This document shows, in pieces, positions 39,301-45,811 of a stretch of 64,000 nucleotides of DNA. The DNA is taken from assembly GCA_017617615.1 (NCBI GenBank), contig JAFZVV010000022.1, positions 1-64,000 on the forward strand. The letters run 5' to 3'. Numbering within the stretch: the stretch's first letter is position 1; each line of letters begins with the position of its first letter. This DNA is from Prevotella sp. (GTDB lineage: Bacteria > Bacteroidota > Bacteroidia > Bacteroidales > Bacteroidaceae). The translations under genes were made by a program, and so were the position numbers. The notes beneath the pieces are model-generated. The model was not told the origin of the DNA and did not search any database. It worked only from the letters and a program-made list of their open reading frames with translations.

Positions 39301-39549
39301 GCTGAAGTTCCAGCAGTTGATGGTGAGGGAACCCAGACTTCCAACAACAGCAACCTGATGCTGATCAGCATCTTCGAGGGTGACTCGGAGGACGGTGCTG
39401 ATGTGGATGGCATCAAGGAGATCAAGAACGTCGAAAGCACCGTGGCCAAGACAAAGGATAATGCCTGGTACACTCTCCAGGGCGTCAGAGTATCCAGCCT
39501 CACCAAGGGGGTATATATTCACAATGGCAAGAAAGTGGTCATCAAATAA
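36325..39549 (+). CDS. BspA-like leucine-rich-repeat surface protein, right paralogue
   Basis: 1074 residues, signal peptide MIKKFFTTLLLLTAVVAANA. The region ~140-320 is an insertion absent from the left paralogue, with tyrosine-rich text such as YHLHHAGGTLITFETDADGE and DGNLWYDYNTYNYTDKYGN. BspA-type LRRs run ~335-520 (LTSVTIPANIRAIGNHAFAS, LEEVNFPDNLEEIGGGAFEY). The last ~390 residues closely match the left paralogue, including the tail WYTLQGVRVSSLTKGVYIHN, GKKVVIK. A probable surface adhesin or binding protein. A 62-codon gene with the same neighbour relation follows after 24 bases. Confidence 0.85.
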   Translation: MIKKFFTTLLLLTAVVAANALPPGEEQPNPLSVSFADGVLTVNYSDRVGTVTEDFVNKALNNWRDTYFSDVQGGPAEKDAAMKAAVQTIKLTGDWTNLQLKKDDKTIHKIIEKCGEQQVGVGLDLSECNKMTCKYQSMEEVYDDATNNGSITFHYTPTGATETISIPVTITQQSSQVTKGVSYHLHHAGGTLITFETDADGEVVDDSWTPNPLPDGFKKVFKGSDGYYVYQSEHYSAKLFEVESYTYTDVNGNVQTLTQDQVNNLRTDGDGNLWYDYNTYNYTDKYGNPVSTTSTANPYNLTEAGYDDQGNMTYTYNYTVTSEGFSFDGYESSLSSVSFPNHADFTFIPNDILKSSNSLTSVTIPANIRAIGNHAFASATKLEEVNFPDNLEEIGGGAFEYTKIPGADLRNTKITQIHWCTFMENPEFAYCYYPDALTRIQYNAFKKDTKIKTVDLSQCHWLTLISTGAYETCSSITKVVICSHPKILRGNGHGTGCFNNCKAIDTVQVVSCYLEDYPVTDVTKCYCEIGAFDYDITEVQTQLANVSKGAKLIFPNDMPVGNNQTYAGTSRQGSGEGGNVTYAIENGSAYTNQYTSSFDFFVGDYKAGVLITQSSLQVFFDDVPNNLGPAPGYGAPTDQPDLGELVPGVANGTVKVVGDTRYAYNGWMEFINTTVGEVVPKGEFLRTYSRSAGDGPCMLPKEITAYRAVDYTTDQFAYVLDRNGEYYYDATIQSDNEDDKYKLIDGVIAGTEPDEIISEEELAYIATIGDGKRYSHLTIGGKLYLRPLVAKVAQYPGIEGGYVGDNIELFDADAVYDQLQTVPGGYSYVPENTGVVLYSTKINESALLILGGDFGTETVYKEFPHTYQRYEAGRLTSDDTSNNINMLHGSFGDGWPVSPVFPWKYKNASTCSGGHFPTDRPREYRNFACVMTHAATGTGGLADRNTYGWKRLQPSRMKENRAFAQIPAVRFDNFNEDADSEQFPGFTIEDTTAEVPAVDGEGTQTSNNSNLMLISIFEGDSEDGADVDGIKEIKNVESTVAKTKDNAWYTLQGVRVSSLTKGVYIHNGKKVVIK

Positions 39550-39573
39550 TCCAACTGACATTGAAGAAAAGAA

Positions 39574-39762
39574 ATGAAAAGAGAATATAAAAAACCACTG
39601 ACAGAGATTGCGATGATTAATGCATCCAATTTCCTCGACGAGTACGGTGACCCAACCACTGACTCAGAAGGTGACATTCCTGGTAACGATCCTAGTATCC
39701 TGGGCAATCAAGGTACTTTTGATGAGGATGACTTTACGTCTTCCAAGAGCTTGTGGGATTAA
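39574..39762 (+). CDS. 62-residue acidic peptide gene, right copy
   Basis: Same length and sequence as the left copy for residues 1-49 (MKREYKKPLTEIAMINASNF onward); it ends FDEDDFTSSKSLWD where the left copy has FEEDEFMSSKSLWE. All five differences I see are in the last 13 residues and keep charge or size mostly unchanged. The run of conserved acidic residues and the constant SSKSLW end suggest selection on the peptide. It follows the LRR stop by 24 bases and precedes a terminator, so it is probably the last gene of a two-gene transcript. Confidence 0.75.
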   Translation: MKREYKKPLTEIAMINASNFLDEYGDPTTDSEGDIPGNDPSILGNQGTFDEDDFTSSKSLWD

Positions 39763-39776
39763 GTTATAGACACACT

Positions 39777-39818
39777 ACAAAAAGAAAGACCTATCTGCGG
39801 ATAGGTCTTTCTTTTTTT
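39777..39818 (+). terminator. terminator of the right 62-aa gene
   Basis: Stem AAAGAAAGACCTATC / GATAGGTCTTTCTTT around a short loop, followed by a T run. Confidence 0.9.
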
Positions 39819-39937
39819 GAAGGTGTATGCTCGCATGAGTAGCTGCTAACAGGTAAAAATACACAAGTTAATTCGCTCTAATTCGCGTAGAACCAAAAAA
39901 CAATCCACAATTTCTTTGCTGTGAAGAAAAAAAAGAG

Positions 39938-39945
39938 TAAGTTTG
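39938..39945 (+). promoter_or_regulatory. -7 element TAAGTTTG
   Basis: TAAGTTTGCAGC with TTTG at 39915-39918, about 20 bases upstream. The ATG of the dockerin-LRR gene is 49 bases downstream. The same eight bases appear at 42232. Confidence 0.75.
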
Positions 39946-39993
39946 CAGCAAATTATGACCTACCCATTTGAATCAATCAAAACTCGAACAAAA

Positions 39994-41742
39994 ATGAAAC
40001 ATGTCGTCACACTATTGTTGGGATGTGTATGTCCGCTGGTTGCCTCTGCCGACAACATTACCTTTGTTGATGAAAACGTGAAATCCGTGTGCGTACAGAA
40101 CTGGGACTCCAATGGTGACGGAGAACTCAGCATGGAGGAAGCCGCTGCTGTAACCAACTTGAGAAACAAGTTTGGCTTTAATGCAGAAATCTCCAACTTC
40201 CCCGAACTGCAATATTTCACAGGTCTGATCAGCATCGCTACCTATGACTTCTATAACTGCACGAAACTGCGCACCGTCGTGCTTCCCCCGCAAATAACCA
40301 GCATCGGCAGCAGCTGCTTCTTCGGTTGTTCGGACTTGCAAGAGATAGTCATTCCCAACGCAGTGAAAACCATCGGCGAGTATGCCTTCAACGGATGCAA
40401 CAGCATGACCTCCGTCACCTTTCCGGAAGGATTGGAGACCATCGGGGACTATGCGTTCAGTTCTTGCAATTCGCTCCAGAGGCTTGCCATTCCTTCCACG
40501 GTGACCAGCATCGCCCTCAGTGCATTCTGGAGTTGCTCGTCTCTCACGGCCATCACAGTGGATACCAACAACACCGTATATGACTCCCGTGAGAACTGCA
40601 ACGCCATTATCAAGACCAGCACCAACACCTTACAGCTCGGCATCGCCAACACCGTCATACCTACAACGGTCACCGCCATCGGTCCGTCGGCCTTTTATGG
40701 CAATTCCCGGCTCCTGACCATCGACATCCCCGAAGGGGTGCTGACCATCGACGACTCAGCTTTCTCCGGCTGTTCGGCACTCACCGATGTCACCTTCCCC
40801 TCCACGCTCACCAGCATCGGCTACACCACATTCAGTGGATGCAAGAAACTTTCCAGCATCTTGTTGCCTGAAGGCTTGAAAACTATTGATCAGATGGCAT
40901 TCCAAAACTGTACTAACCTCAAAAAGGTGTCCATCCCCTCCACTGTGACCAAAATGAGTTACAATGTGTTCGCTGGATGCTCCAAATTGACCAAGGTGGC
41001 AGTGGCGAGAACTACTCCCATATCCATCGATGCCAGCGTGTTCCCCTACCGTAAGAAGTCCACCCTTTATGTTCCCGAAGGATGCTCCGGAGCCTACGAA
41101 AACGCCAACGTCTGGAAAGACTTCAAGATTATCGTCGAACGTTCATTAGCTGTCAGCGCAACAGTAGCCCCCCTTATTATCTCCCCGGGCCAAAGCACAG
41201 GCTTGTCCATCGCACAGAGTGGCGATGACTTCGACTCCTACCGGTCGATATCTTTTGACGTCACGCTGCCAGAGGGCTTCACCCTCGACGAAGGGAACAT
41301 TACGCTTTCGGAACGCTGCGAGGGCATGAGTGTCAAACTCACGCCTCAGGACGATGGGTCATGGCATCTATTGTGTTCATCTGACGAAAAGGTGGTCTCA
41401 GGTTCGGAGGGCACTCTCCTCACCATGACCATGAAAGCCATCAGCGACGTGGAGGTGGGTACTTATCAGGCTCTCATCAACAATATCACGTTCGGTTGCG
41501 ACAACGGTGGCTCCGTGACTCACGATGACATGACCGTAGAATGGCAGGTCGTTGCTCCTCCCCTCGGCGACGTGAATCACGACGGCTACGTGAACATCTA
41601 CGACGTGACGCTGATGATCGACTATATTCTCGACATGAAGCCGAGCAATTTCCACGTGGGCGAGGCAGACCTGAACGATGACGGCTACATCAACATCTAC
41701 GACGTCACCCTCATCATCGACATCATCCTCAATAAGGAATGA
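39994..41742 (+). CDS. BspA-like LRR protein with C-terminal type I dockerin
   Basis: 582 residues from ATG 39994 (MKHVVTLLLGCVCPLVASA, signal peptide); an in-frame start at 39943 would lie inside the promoter. An EF-hand-like NWDSNGDGELSMEEAAAV at ~35-50 is followed by about ten BspA-type LRR units (LRTVVLPPQITSIGSSCFFG, LTDVTFPSTLTSIGYTTFSG). Next come a cohesin-like/beta-sandwich region (~390-515, starting VSATVAPLIISPGQSTGLSI) and a dockerin: GDVNHDGYVNIYDVTLMIDY and ADLNDDGYINIYDVTLIIDI. The two Ca-binding repeats are intact. No scaffoldin is in view; such dockerins in Bacteroidota may dock within or between secreted proteins. Unlike its LRR neighbours it lacks the NGKK tail. Confidence 0.85.
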   Translation: MKHVVTLLLGCVCPLVASADNITFVDENVKSVCVQNWDSNGDGELSMEEAAAVTNLRNKFGFNAEISNFPELQYFTGLISIATYDFYNCTKLRTVVLPPQITSIGSSCFFGCSDLQEIVIPNAVKTIGEYAFNGCNSMTSVTFPEGLETIGDYAFSSCNSLQRLAIPSTVTSIALSAFWSCSSLTAITVDTNNTVYDSRENCNAIIKTSTNTLQLGIANTVIPTTVTAIGPSAFYGNSRLLTIDIPEGVLTIDDSAFSGCSALTDVTFPSTLTSIGYTTFSGCKKLSSILLPEGLKTIDQMAFQNCTNLKKVSIPSTVTKMSYNVFAGCSKLTKVAVARTTPISIDASVFPYRKKSTLYVPEGCSGAYENANVWKDFKIIVERSLAVSATVAPLIISPGQSTGLSIAQSGDDFDSYRSISFDVTLPEGFTLDEGNITLSERCEGMSVKLTPQDDGSWHLLCSSDEKVVSGSEGTLLTMTMKAISDVEVGTYQALINNITFGCDNGGSVTHDDMTVEWQVVAPPLGDVNHDGYVNIYDVTLMIDYILDMKPSNFHVGEADLNDDGYINIYDVTLIIDIILNKE

Positions 41743-41891
41743 ATATTCAATATTGAAGATTGAAGATTGAAAATTCAAAATTTATTATTGAAGATTAAGC
41801 TTCGCTTGAACATCGGCTGCGCCTCAGCAATTAGAGCAAGCTCCATTGCACTCGGCTTGCACGATGTTTGAAGATTAGGTTTCGCATAGTT

Positions 41892-42190
41892 TTATCCCGA
41901 ATTATAGAATTTAAGATTTATCTGATTCTATCATTCGGGATAATTGTTTTTACATGAATTAACCATGAGGCTTGTCGCAGACCCACTGACCGAAGGGAGG
42001 TAGTTTACCATGAATGATAATCCGACGCGGCAGCGTCGGCAAAAGTCCTGATAATTCATGGATAATTACCTCCCTTCGGTCAGTGGGTCTGCGACAAATC
42101 TCCCGGCAATTCATGTTATAACGTAAAGCAACCATCGAATATCAGTTTATCCCGAATTATCTTGTTCTCTAATTCGATAATTCGGGATAA
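41892..42190 (+). repeat. hairpin-rich dispersed element, copy 2
   Basis: About 300 bases, the longest copy. It starts TATCCCGAATTATAGAATT and ends AATTCGGGATAA. Inside, a block with GACCCACTGACCGAAGGGAGG occurs in one direction (41975-42000) and CCTCCCTTCGGTCAGTGGGTC in the other (42069-42090), around the hairpin CCGACGCGGCAGCGTCGG. The RNA could fold into one long imperfect stem. It is inverted relative to copies 1 and 3. Confidence 0.88.
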
Positions 42191-42231
42191 TAATATTTCG
42201 TGTAATTCGGTGATTGTATTGTTTTTTTTTG

Positions 42232-42239
42232 TAAGTTTG
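42232..42239 (+). promoter_or_regulatory. -7 element TAAGTTTG for the AmmeMemoRadiSam operon
   Basis: TAAGTTTGCGG, 38 bases before the ATG at 42277 and directly behind element copy 2. Confidence 0.75.
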
Positions 42240-42276
42240 CGGTAAATAAGGTGTTTGTTGAAAAACATAAGCTATC

Positions 42277-43779
42277 ATGCGCACTATACTATCCGTGCTC
42301 CTATGTATTATCCTGATGATGATACCCCAAAAATCCAATGACATGAACAATCTCTATCCACGAACCCATGTTACAAGACCTGCCACACAGGCAGGCAGGT
42401 TCTATGAAGCCGATGCCGACACGCTGCGCCACGAGGTGGACAGCCTCATAGCCCGTCACGACAAGCACGGCGGATATCCCGACGTGGCGGCACTTATCGT
42501 GCCCCATGCTGGTTATGTGTTCTCCGGCAACGTAGCCGCAGCAGCCTATGCCACCCTCGATCCGCAACGCCAATACCAGAGGGTCTTCCTCATTGGACCG
42601 AGTCACTATGAATGGCTCGACGGGGCATCGGTAGATACCGGGGCCGATGGCTATGAGACACCACTGGGCATGGTGCGTGTAGACCATGAGACATGCAGTC
42701 TGCTGGAACAGGCCGACACGCTCTTCGCCTACCGCGCCGAGGCACACGACCGTGAACACTGCCTGGAGGTACAGCTGCCCTTCCTCCAACGACGCTTCAC
42801 TGTCGTTCCTCCCATCGTGCCCATCATCGTGAGCACCAACAAGGAAGCGAGGCTCCGTCGTCTCGCCGAGGTGCTTCAGCCCTATTTCACCGACGACAAC
42901 CTCTTCATCATCAGCAGCGACTTCTCCCATTACCCCTCTTACGACGATGCCGTGGCGGTGGACACCCGCACACGACATGCCATAGAGAGCGGTGACGTGG
43001 AGCGGTTCATTGAGGTATTGGAGAGCAACGCACGTAAGGGGACGCCCGACCTTGCTACCAGTGCATGTGGGGAGTTCGCTATCATCACACTGATGTGTAT
43101 GCTCAACAAAACGCATGAGGTGCGTCACCTGCTCTATCAGAACTCTGGCGACACCTATTACGGCGACCGCGACCGCGTGGTGGGATACCATGCCTTCGCT
43201 ATCTGCCGTAATGACAAAAAAACAGCAGCGAAAGACACTGCCCACGACTTTGTGCTCAGCGATGCCGACAAACAGACATTAAAGGAGATTGCCTGGGCGA
43301 GTCTGCGGTCAGCATTCGACAGTACCGTCGAAATGCCTACTGCTGTCAGCGCTACGCTACGCAGGAATTGCGGTGCTTTCGTCACCTTGACGAAGAACGG
43401 GAAGCTACGGGGATGCATCGGTCATTTCGGTGAAGACACCCCCTTGCATGAGATGGTGGCGGAGATGGCACGGGCTGCTGCCTTCGACGACCCCCGTTTC
43501 CCTGCCCTCCGCCGTGAGGAGCTTGATGAGCTCGAGATAGAAATCTCCGTGCTCACGCCCATGCGGCGGATATACAGCGCGGATGAGTTCATCCTTCACC
43601 GTCATGGCATATACATCCGGAAAGGATACCATAGCGGCACGTTCCTCCCACAGGTTGCCGACGAGGTGGATTGGACAAAGGAGGAGTTTCTTGGGCATTG
43701 TTCTCGCGACAAAGCCGGACTGGGATGGGATGGTTGGCGCGACGCAGAACTGTATGTCTATGAGGCGATTGTATTCTGA
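42277..43779 (+). CDS. AmmeMemoRadiSam system proteins B and A fused (MEMO + AMMECR1)
   Basis: 500 residues. After an N-terminal hydrophobic stretch (RTILSVLLCIILMMI) comes a MEMO-family domain (~25-300): RPATQAGRFYEADADTLR, IVPHAGYVFSGNVAAAAY, FLIGPSHYEWLDG, LEVQLPFLQ, ISSDFSHYPSYDDA, with the His/Asp/Cys pocket residues visible (including TSACGEFA). An AMMECR1 domain (~315-500) follows with GAFVTLTKNGKLRGCIGHF and IEISVLTPMRRI. In AmmeMemoRadiSam systems these two proteins occur with a dedicated radical SAM enzyme, encoded here 42 bases on. The system is widespread, and its reaction is unknown to me. Start 42277 fits the promoter; MNNLYPRTHV further in would remove the signal-like N-terminus. 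Confidence 0.88.
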   Translation: MRTILSVLLCIILMMIPQKSNDMNNLYPRTHVTRPATQAGRFYEADADTLRHEVDSLIARHDKHGGYPDVAALIVPHAGYVFSGNVAAAAYATLDPQRQYQRVFLIGPSHYEWLDGASVDTGADGYETPLGMVRVDHETCSLLEQADTLFAYRAEAHDREHCLEVQLPFLQRRFTVVPPIVPIIVSTNKEARLRRLAEVLQPYFTDDNLFIISSDFSHYPSYDDAVAVDTRTRHAIESGDVERFIEVLESNARKGTPDLATSACGEFAIITLMCMLNKTHEVRHLLYQNSGDTYYGDRDRVVGYHAFAICRNDKKTAAKDTAHDFVLSDADKQTLKEIAWASLRSAFDSTVEMPTAVSATLRRNCGAFVTLTKNGKLRGCIGHFGEDTPLHEMVAEMARAAAFDDPRFPALRREELDELEIEISVLTPMRRIYSADEFILHRHGIYIRKGYHSGTFLPQVADEVDWTKEEFLGHCSRDKAGLGWDGWRDAELYVYEAIVF

Positions 43780-43821
43780 TTTATTATTGAAGATTGAATT
43801 TTCAGTCGGCCAAAGGCTGAG

Positions 43822-44697
43822 ATGGCTATGATGAACGAGTGTAGGTATTACCAGCGGTTGGAGGATGGTGGAGTGGAGTGTTTGCTCTGTCCGCACCACT
43901 GCCGTATCAAGGAAGGGAAGACAGGGCGTTGCCGAAGCAGACGTAATGAAGTGGGACGGCTGGTGAGCGATGTCTATGGCCGACCTTGCGCGCTGGCTAT
44001 AGACCCCGTGGAGAAAAAACCGCTCTATCATTTCCATCCTGGCACGACATGCCTCTCCATCGCCTGCACAGGGTGCAACCTCAGGTGCCATAACTGCCAG
44101 AACCATGACATTTCACAGGCTGCACCCGATGAGGTGAGAAGTATGGCGCTGTCGCCCGACGAGGTGGTGCGACTGTGTGTGGAACACCGTTGTCCAGGCA
44201 TCGCCTATACCTACACCGAACCGCTTACCTATATGGAGTATGTGGTTGACACGGCGCACCTGGCACATGAGCAGGGGCTATGGAACATCCTCGTCACGGC
44301 AGGGTATGTGTGTCAGGAACCGCTTAAGGACCTGTTGCCATACCTCGATGCTGCCAACGTCGACATCAAGTCGTTCAACGATGAGTGCTATCAGCGGGTC
44401 AACGGTGCGCGTCTGGCTCCCGTGCTCGACACGATCCTCGCCATGCGCGATGCAGGGGTATGGGTAGAACTGACCAACCTCGTCATCCCCGGCATCAACG
44501 ATGATATGGCAATAATCCGAAAGATGTGTCGATGGATGGCAGACCACGACATGCTGGACACTCCACTCCATTTCAGCCGGTTCTTCCCACATTACCGTAT
44601 GCGTAACGTTCCGCCCACGCCCATCGCCACGTTATGTCGAGCCCGTGACATTGCCCACGAGGAAGGTATCAAGAATGTGTACTTAGGGAATGTATGA
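43822..44697 (+). CDS. amrS: AmmeMemoRadiSam system radical SAM enzyme
   Basis: 291 residues. The N-terminal CLLCPHHCRIKEGKTGRCRS holds extra cysteines, and the radical SAM cluster is GCNLRCHNCQNHDISQ (CxxxCxxC), preceded by HFHPGTTCLSIACTGC. Further segments are YTYTEPLTYMEYV, VTAGYVCQEPL and ANVDIKSFND, typical of the AmrS/PflA-like group. It pairs by name with the Memo-AMMECR1 fusion just upstream. ATG 43822 (MAMMNECRYYQ) is chosen; MMNEC two codons on is equally possible. The operon ends before element copy 3; no intrinsic terminator was found. Confidence 0.9.
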   Translation: MAMMNECRYYQRLEDGGVECLLCPHHCRIKEGKTGRCRSRRNEVGRLVSDVYGRPCALAIDPVEKKPLYHFHPGTTCLSIACTGCNLRCHNCQNHDISQAAPDEVRSMALSPDEVVRLCVEHRCPGIAYTYTEPLTYMEYVVDTAHLAHEQGLWNILVTAGYVCQEPLKDLLPYLDAANVDIKSFNDECYQRVNGARLAPVLDTILAMRDAGVWVELTNLVIPGINDDMAIIRKMCRWMADHDMLDTPLHFSRFFPHYRMRNVPPTPIATLCRARDIAHEEGIKNVYLGNV

Positions 44698-44727
44698 GGT
44701 ATGAAGCACGAGAATTCATGGACATAG

Positions 44728-44864
44728 ATTATCCCGAATTATCGAATTATCGAATATACAAATACAATTCATGGTTTATTCCTGGACATTCATGTAAAAG
44801 ACAAATATCCCGAATGATAGAATTAGAGAAAAAGAAAATTCTTAAATTCTAAAATTCGGGATAA
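44728..44864 (-). repeat. hairpin-rich dispersed element, partial copy 3
   Basis: About 140 bases from TATCCCGAATTATCGAATT to AATTCGGGATAA. It keeps both outer parts and TTCATGG...ACATTCATGTAAAA but lacks the central CCTCCC/hairpin block. The flank ATAAAACTATGCGAAG matches, inverted, the flank of copy 2 (CTTTCGCATAGTTTTAT-like), so homology extends beyond the element. The region to 44977 holds a small hairpin TCCCCGGAAAACTGGGGA (44927-44944) and no gene. Confidence 0.8.
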
Positions 44865-44977
44865 AACTATGCGAAGCTCGCTTTCAACATGTTGAGGCGG
44901 AGCTCCCCTACTACAGGTTGCTCTTCCCCGGAAAACTGGGGAGTAGGATGGGGGAGGGGAGGTTTTTGGACTTTACG

Positions 44978-45379
44978 CTAAATTCCATCTTCGGGGTCAC
45001 CGCCATCGGGGTCGCCTGTGGGCAGCCTGGGGTCATCGCTGTCGGTGATGCCATAGAGGATGATGTTGATGATCTTGGTCACGTCGGAGATGTTGATCAG
45101 GCCATTGGAATCAACATCGGCATTGGCGAAAAAGAAGTCTTGTGGCTCTTTGCCTATAATCTTGTTGATGATCACCGTCACATCGGAAATGTTGATATGG
45201 CCGTCGTTGTTGGCATCGCCATGCAAAATCTTGGACGAGATGTGCGCAATGCCGTCGGATGTGACAGTATCATCGGTCGTGGACGTGTCTGTAGCGGTTT
45301 GTCCCATTACCTGGCTTGAAAGCCCCAGCACGACAACAAGGGCAAAGTGGCGGATATGTTTAAAAATTGGATAGTTCAT
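44978..45379 (-). CDS. small secreted dockerin protein
   Basis: 133 residues from ATG 45379 (MNYPIFKHIRHFALVVVLGL, a signal peptide ending SSQVMGQ); an upstream in-frame start at 45457 would overlap the promoter. After a Thr/Asp-rich spacer (TATDTSTTDDTVTSDG) there is one type I dockerin with two repeats, GDANNDGHINISDVTVIINK and ADVDSNGLINISDVTKIINI, both with complete Ca ligands, then an acidic Asp/Gly/Pro tail. No catalytic or binding domain is present, so it is a near-minimal exported dockerin. Its partner is unknown; the cohesin-like part of the dockerin-LRR protein nearby is one guess. Confidence 0.83.
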   Translation of the reverse strand: MNYPIFKHIRHFALVVVLGLSSQVMGQTATDTSTTDDTVTSDGIAHISSKILHGDANNDGHINISDVTVIINKIIGKEPQDFFFANADVDSNGLINISDVTKIINIILYGITDSDDPRLPTGDPDGGDPEDGI

Positions 45380-45456
45380 GTCGGATAGTTTGACGGTAAA
45401 CATAGAATAGATGTCGGATAAAATATGGTGGCGCAACATTAGCGCCATAAATCTCA

Positions 45457-45464
45457 CAAATATA
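45457..45464 (-). promoter_or_regulatory. -7 element TATATTTG for the small dockerin gene
   Basis: CAAATATA on the plus strand reads TATATTTGTGAG on the minus strand, 78 bases before the chosen ATG. Confidence 0.65.
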
Positions 45465-45594
45465 AGGCTTTTCCGTTAATCTCATCCCCTTTTTCCAAAA
45501 ATTAACAAATTTTTAGGCGAAATACATGGGTTTCATGGTGCTTATCGCACTTATAGTTTCTGAAGTACCAATAAACAAAGAAAAAAAACGTTTT

Positions 45595-45810
45595 TCTTTG
45601 GTTTGTCTTCGGCTTTCACTACTTTGCCGCTTCGCGGCGAAGATAGGAGGCGCCTCGGTATCAAAAATAAATCTGTGATTTATTTTGTGCTACGCTCGGC
45701 TTTCACTACTTTGCCGCTTCGCGGCGAAGATAGGATACGCCTCAACAAACCAAAGAAAACAAACGATTTTCTTTGCTTTGTCTTCGGCTTTCACTATCTT
45801 TGCAATAAAA
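45595..45810. repeat. promoter-like repeat family, locus 1
   Basis: Three tandem copies of a unit beginning CTTCGGCTTTCACTA or CTCGGCTTTCACTA. The two upstream units continue CTTTGCCGCTTCGCGGCGAAG, which includes a GC-rich hairpin. Only the last continues TCTTTGCAAT and so keeps the spacing of TAnnTTTG. Apparent open frames through here are products of the repeat and are not genes. The rest of 45465-45594 holds nothing recognised. Confidence 0.85.
45795..45802 (+). promoter_or_regulatory. -7 element TATCTTTG for the DUF5715-like gene
   Basis: Last unit of the repeat. Transcription would begin near 45809, only a few bases before ATG 45812, so the message may be close to leaderless. Confidence 0.75.
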
Positions 45811-45811
45811 T

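Larger units (their letters stand above)
38370..39818 (+). repeat. large inverted repeat, right arm
   Basis: Inverted counterpart of about 32020-33480. It covers the shared C-terminal coding region of the LRR protein, the 62-codon gene and the terminator. The inner boundary is approximate. Confidence 0.85.
41743..42276. other. gene-free repeat region between the dockerin-LRR and Memo genes
   Basis: It begins with short repeats of ATTGAAGATTGAA (41745-41800, seen again at 43783-43800), then element copy 2 (41892-42190) and the promoter of the Memo gene. No gene is supported. Confidence 0.75.

Noticed and set aside
42277..43779. Dioxygenase annotation for the Memo domain
   Set aside because: MEMO proteins resemble LigB-type dioxygenases, but the AMMECR1 fusion and adjacent AmrS-type radical SAM gene identify the AmmeMemoRadiSam system.
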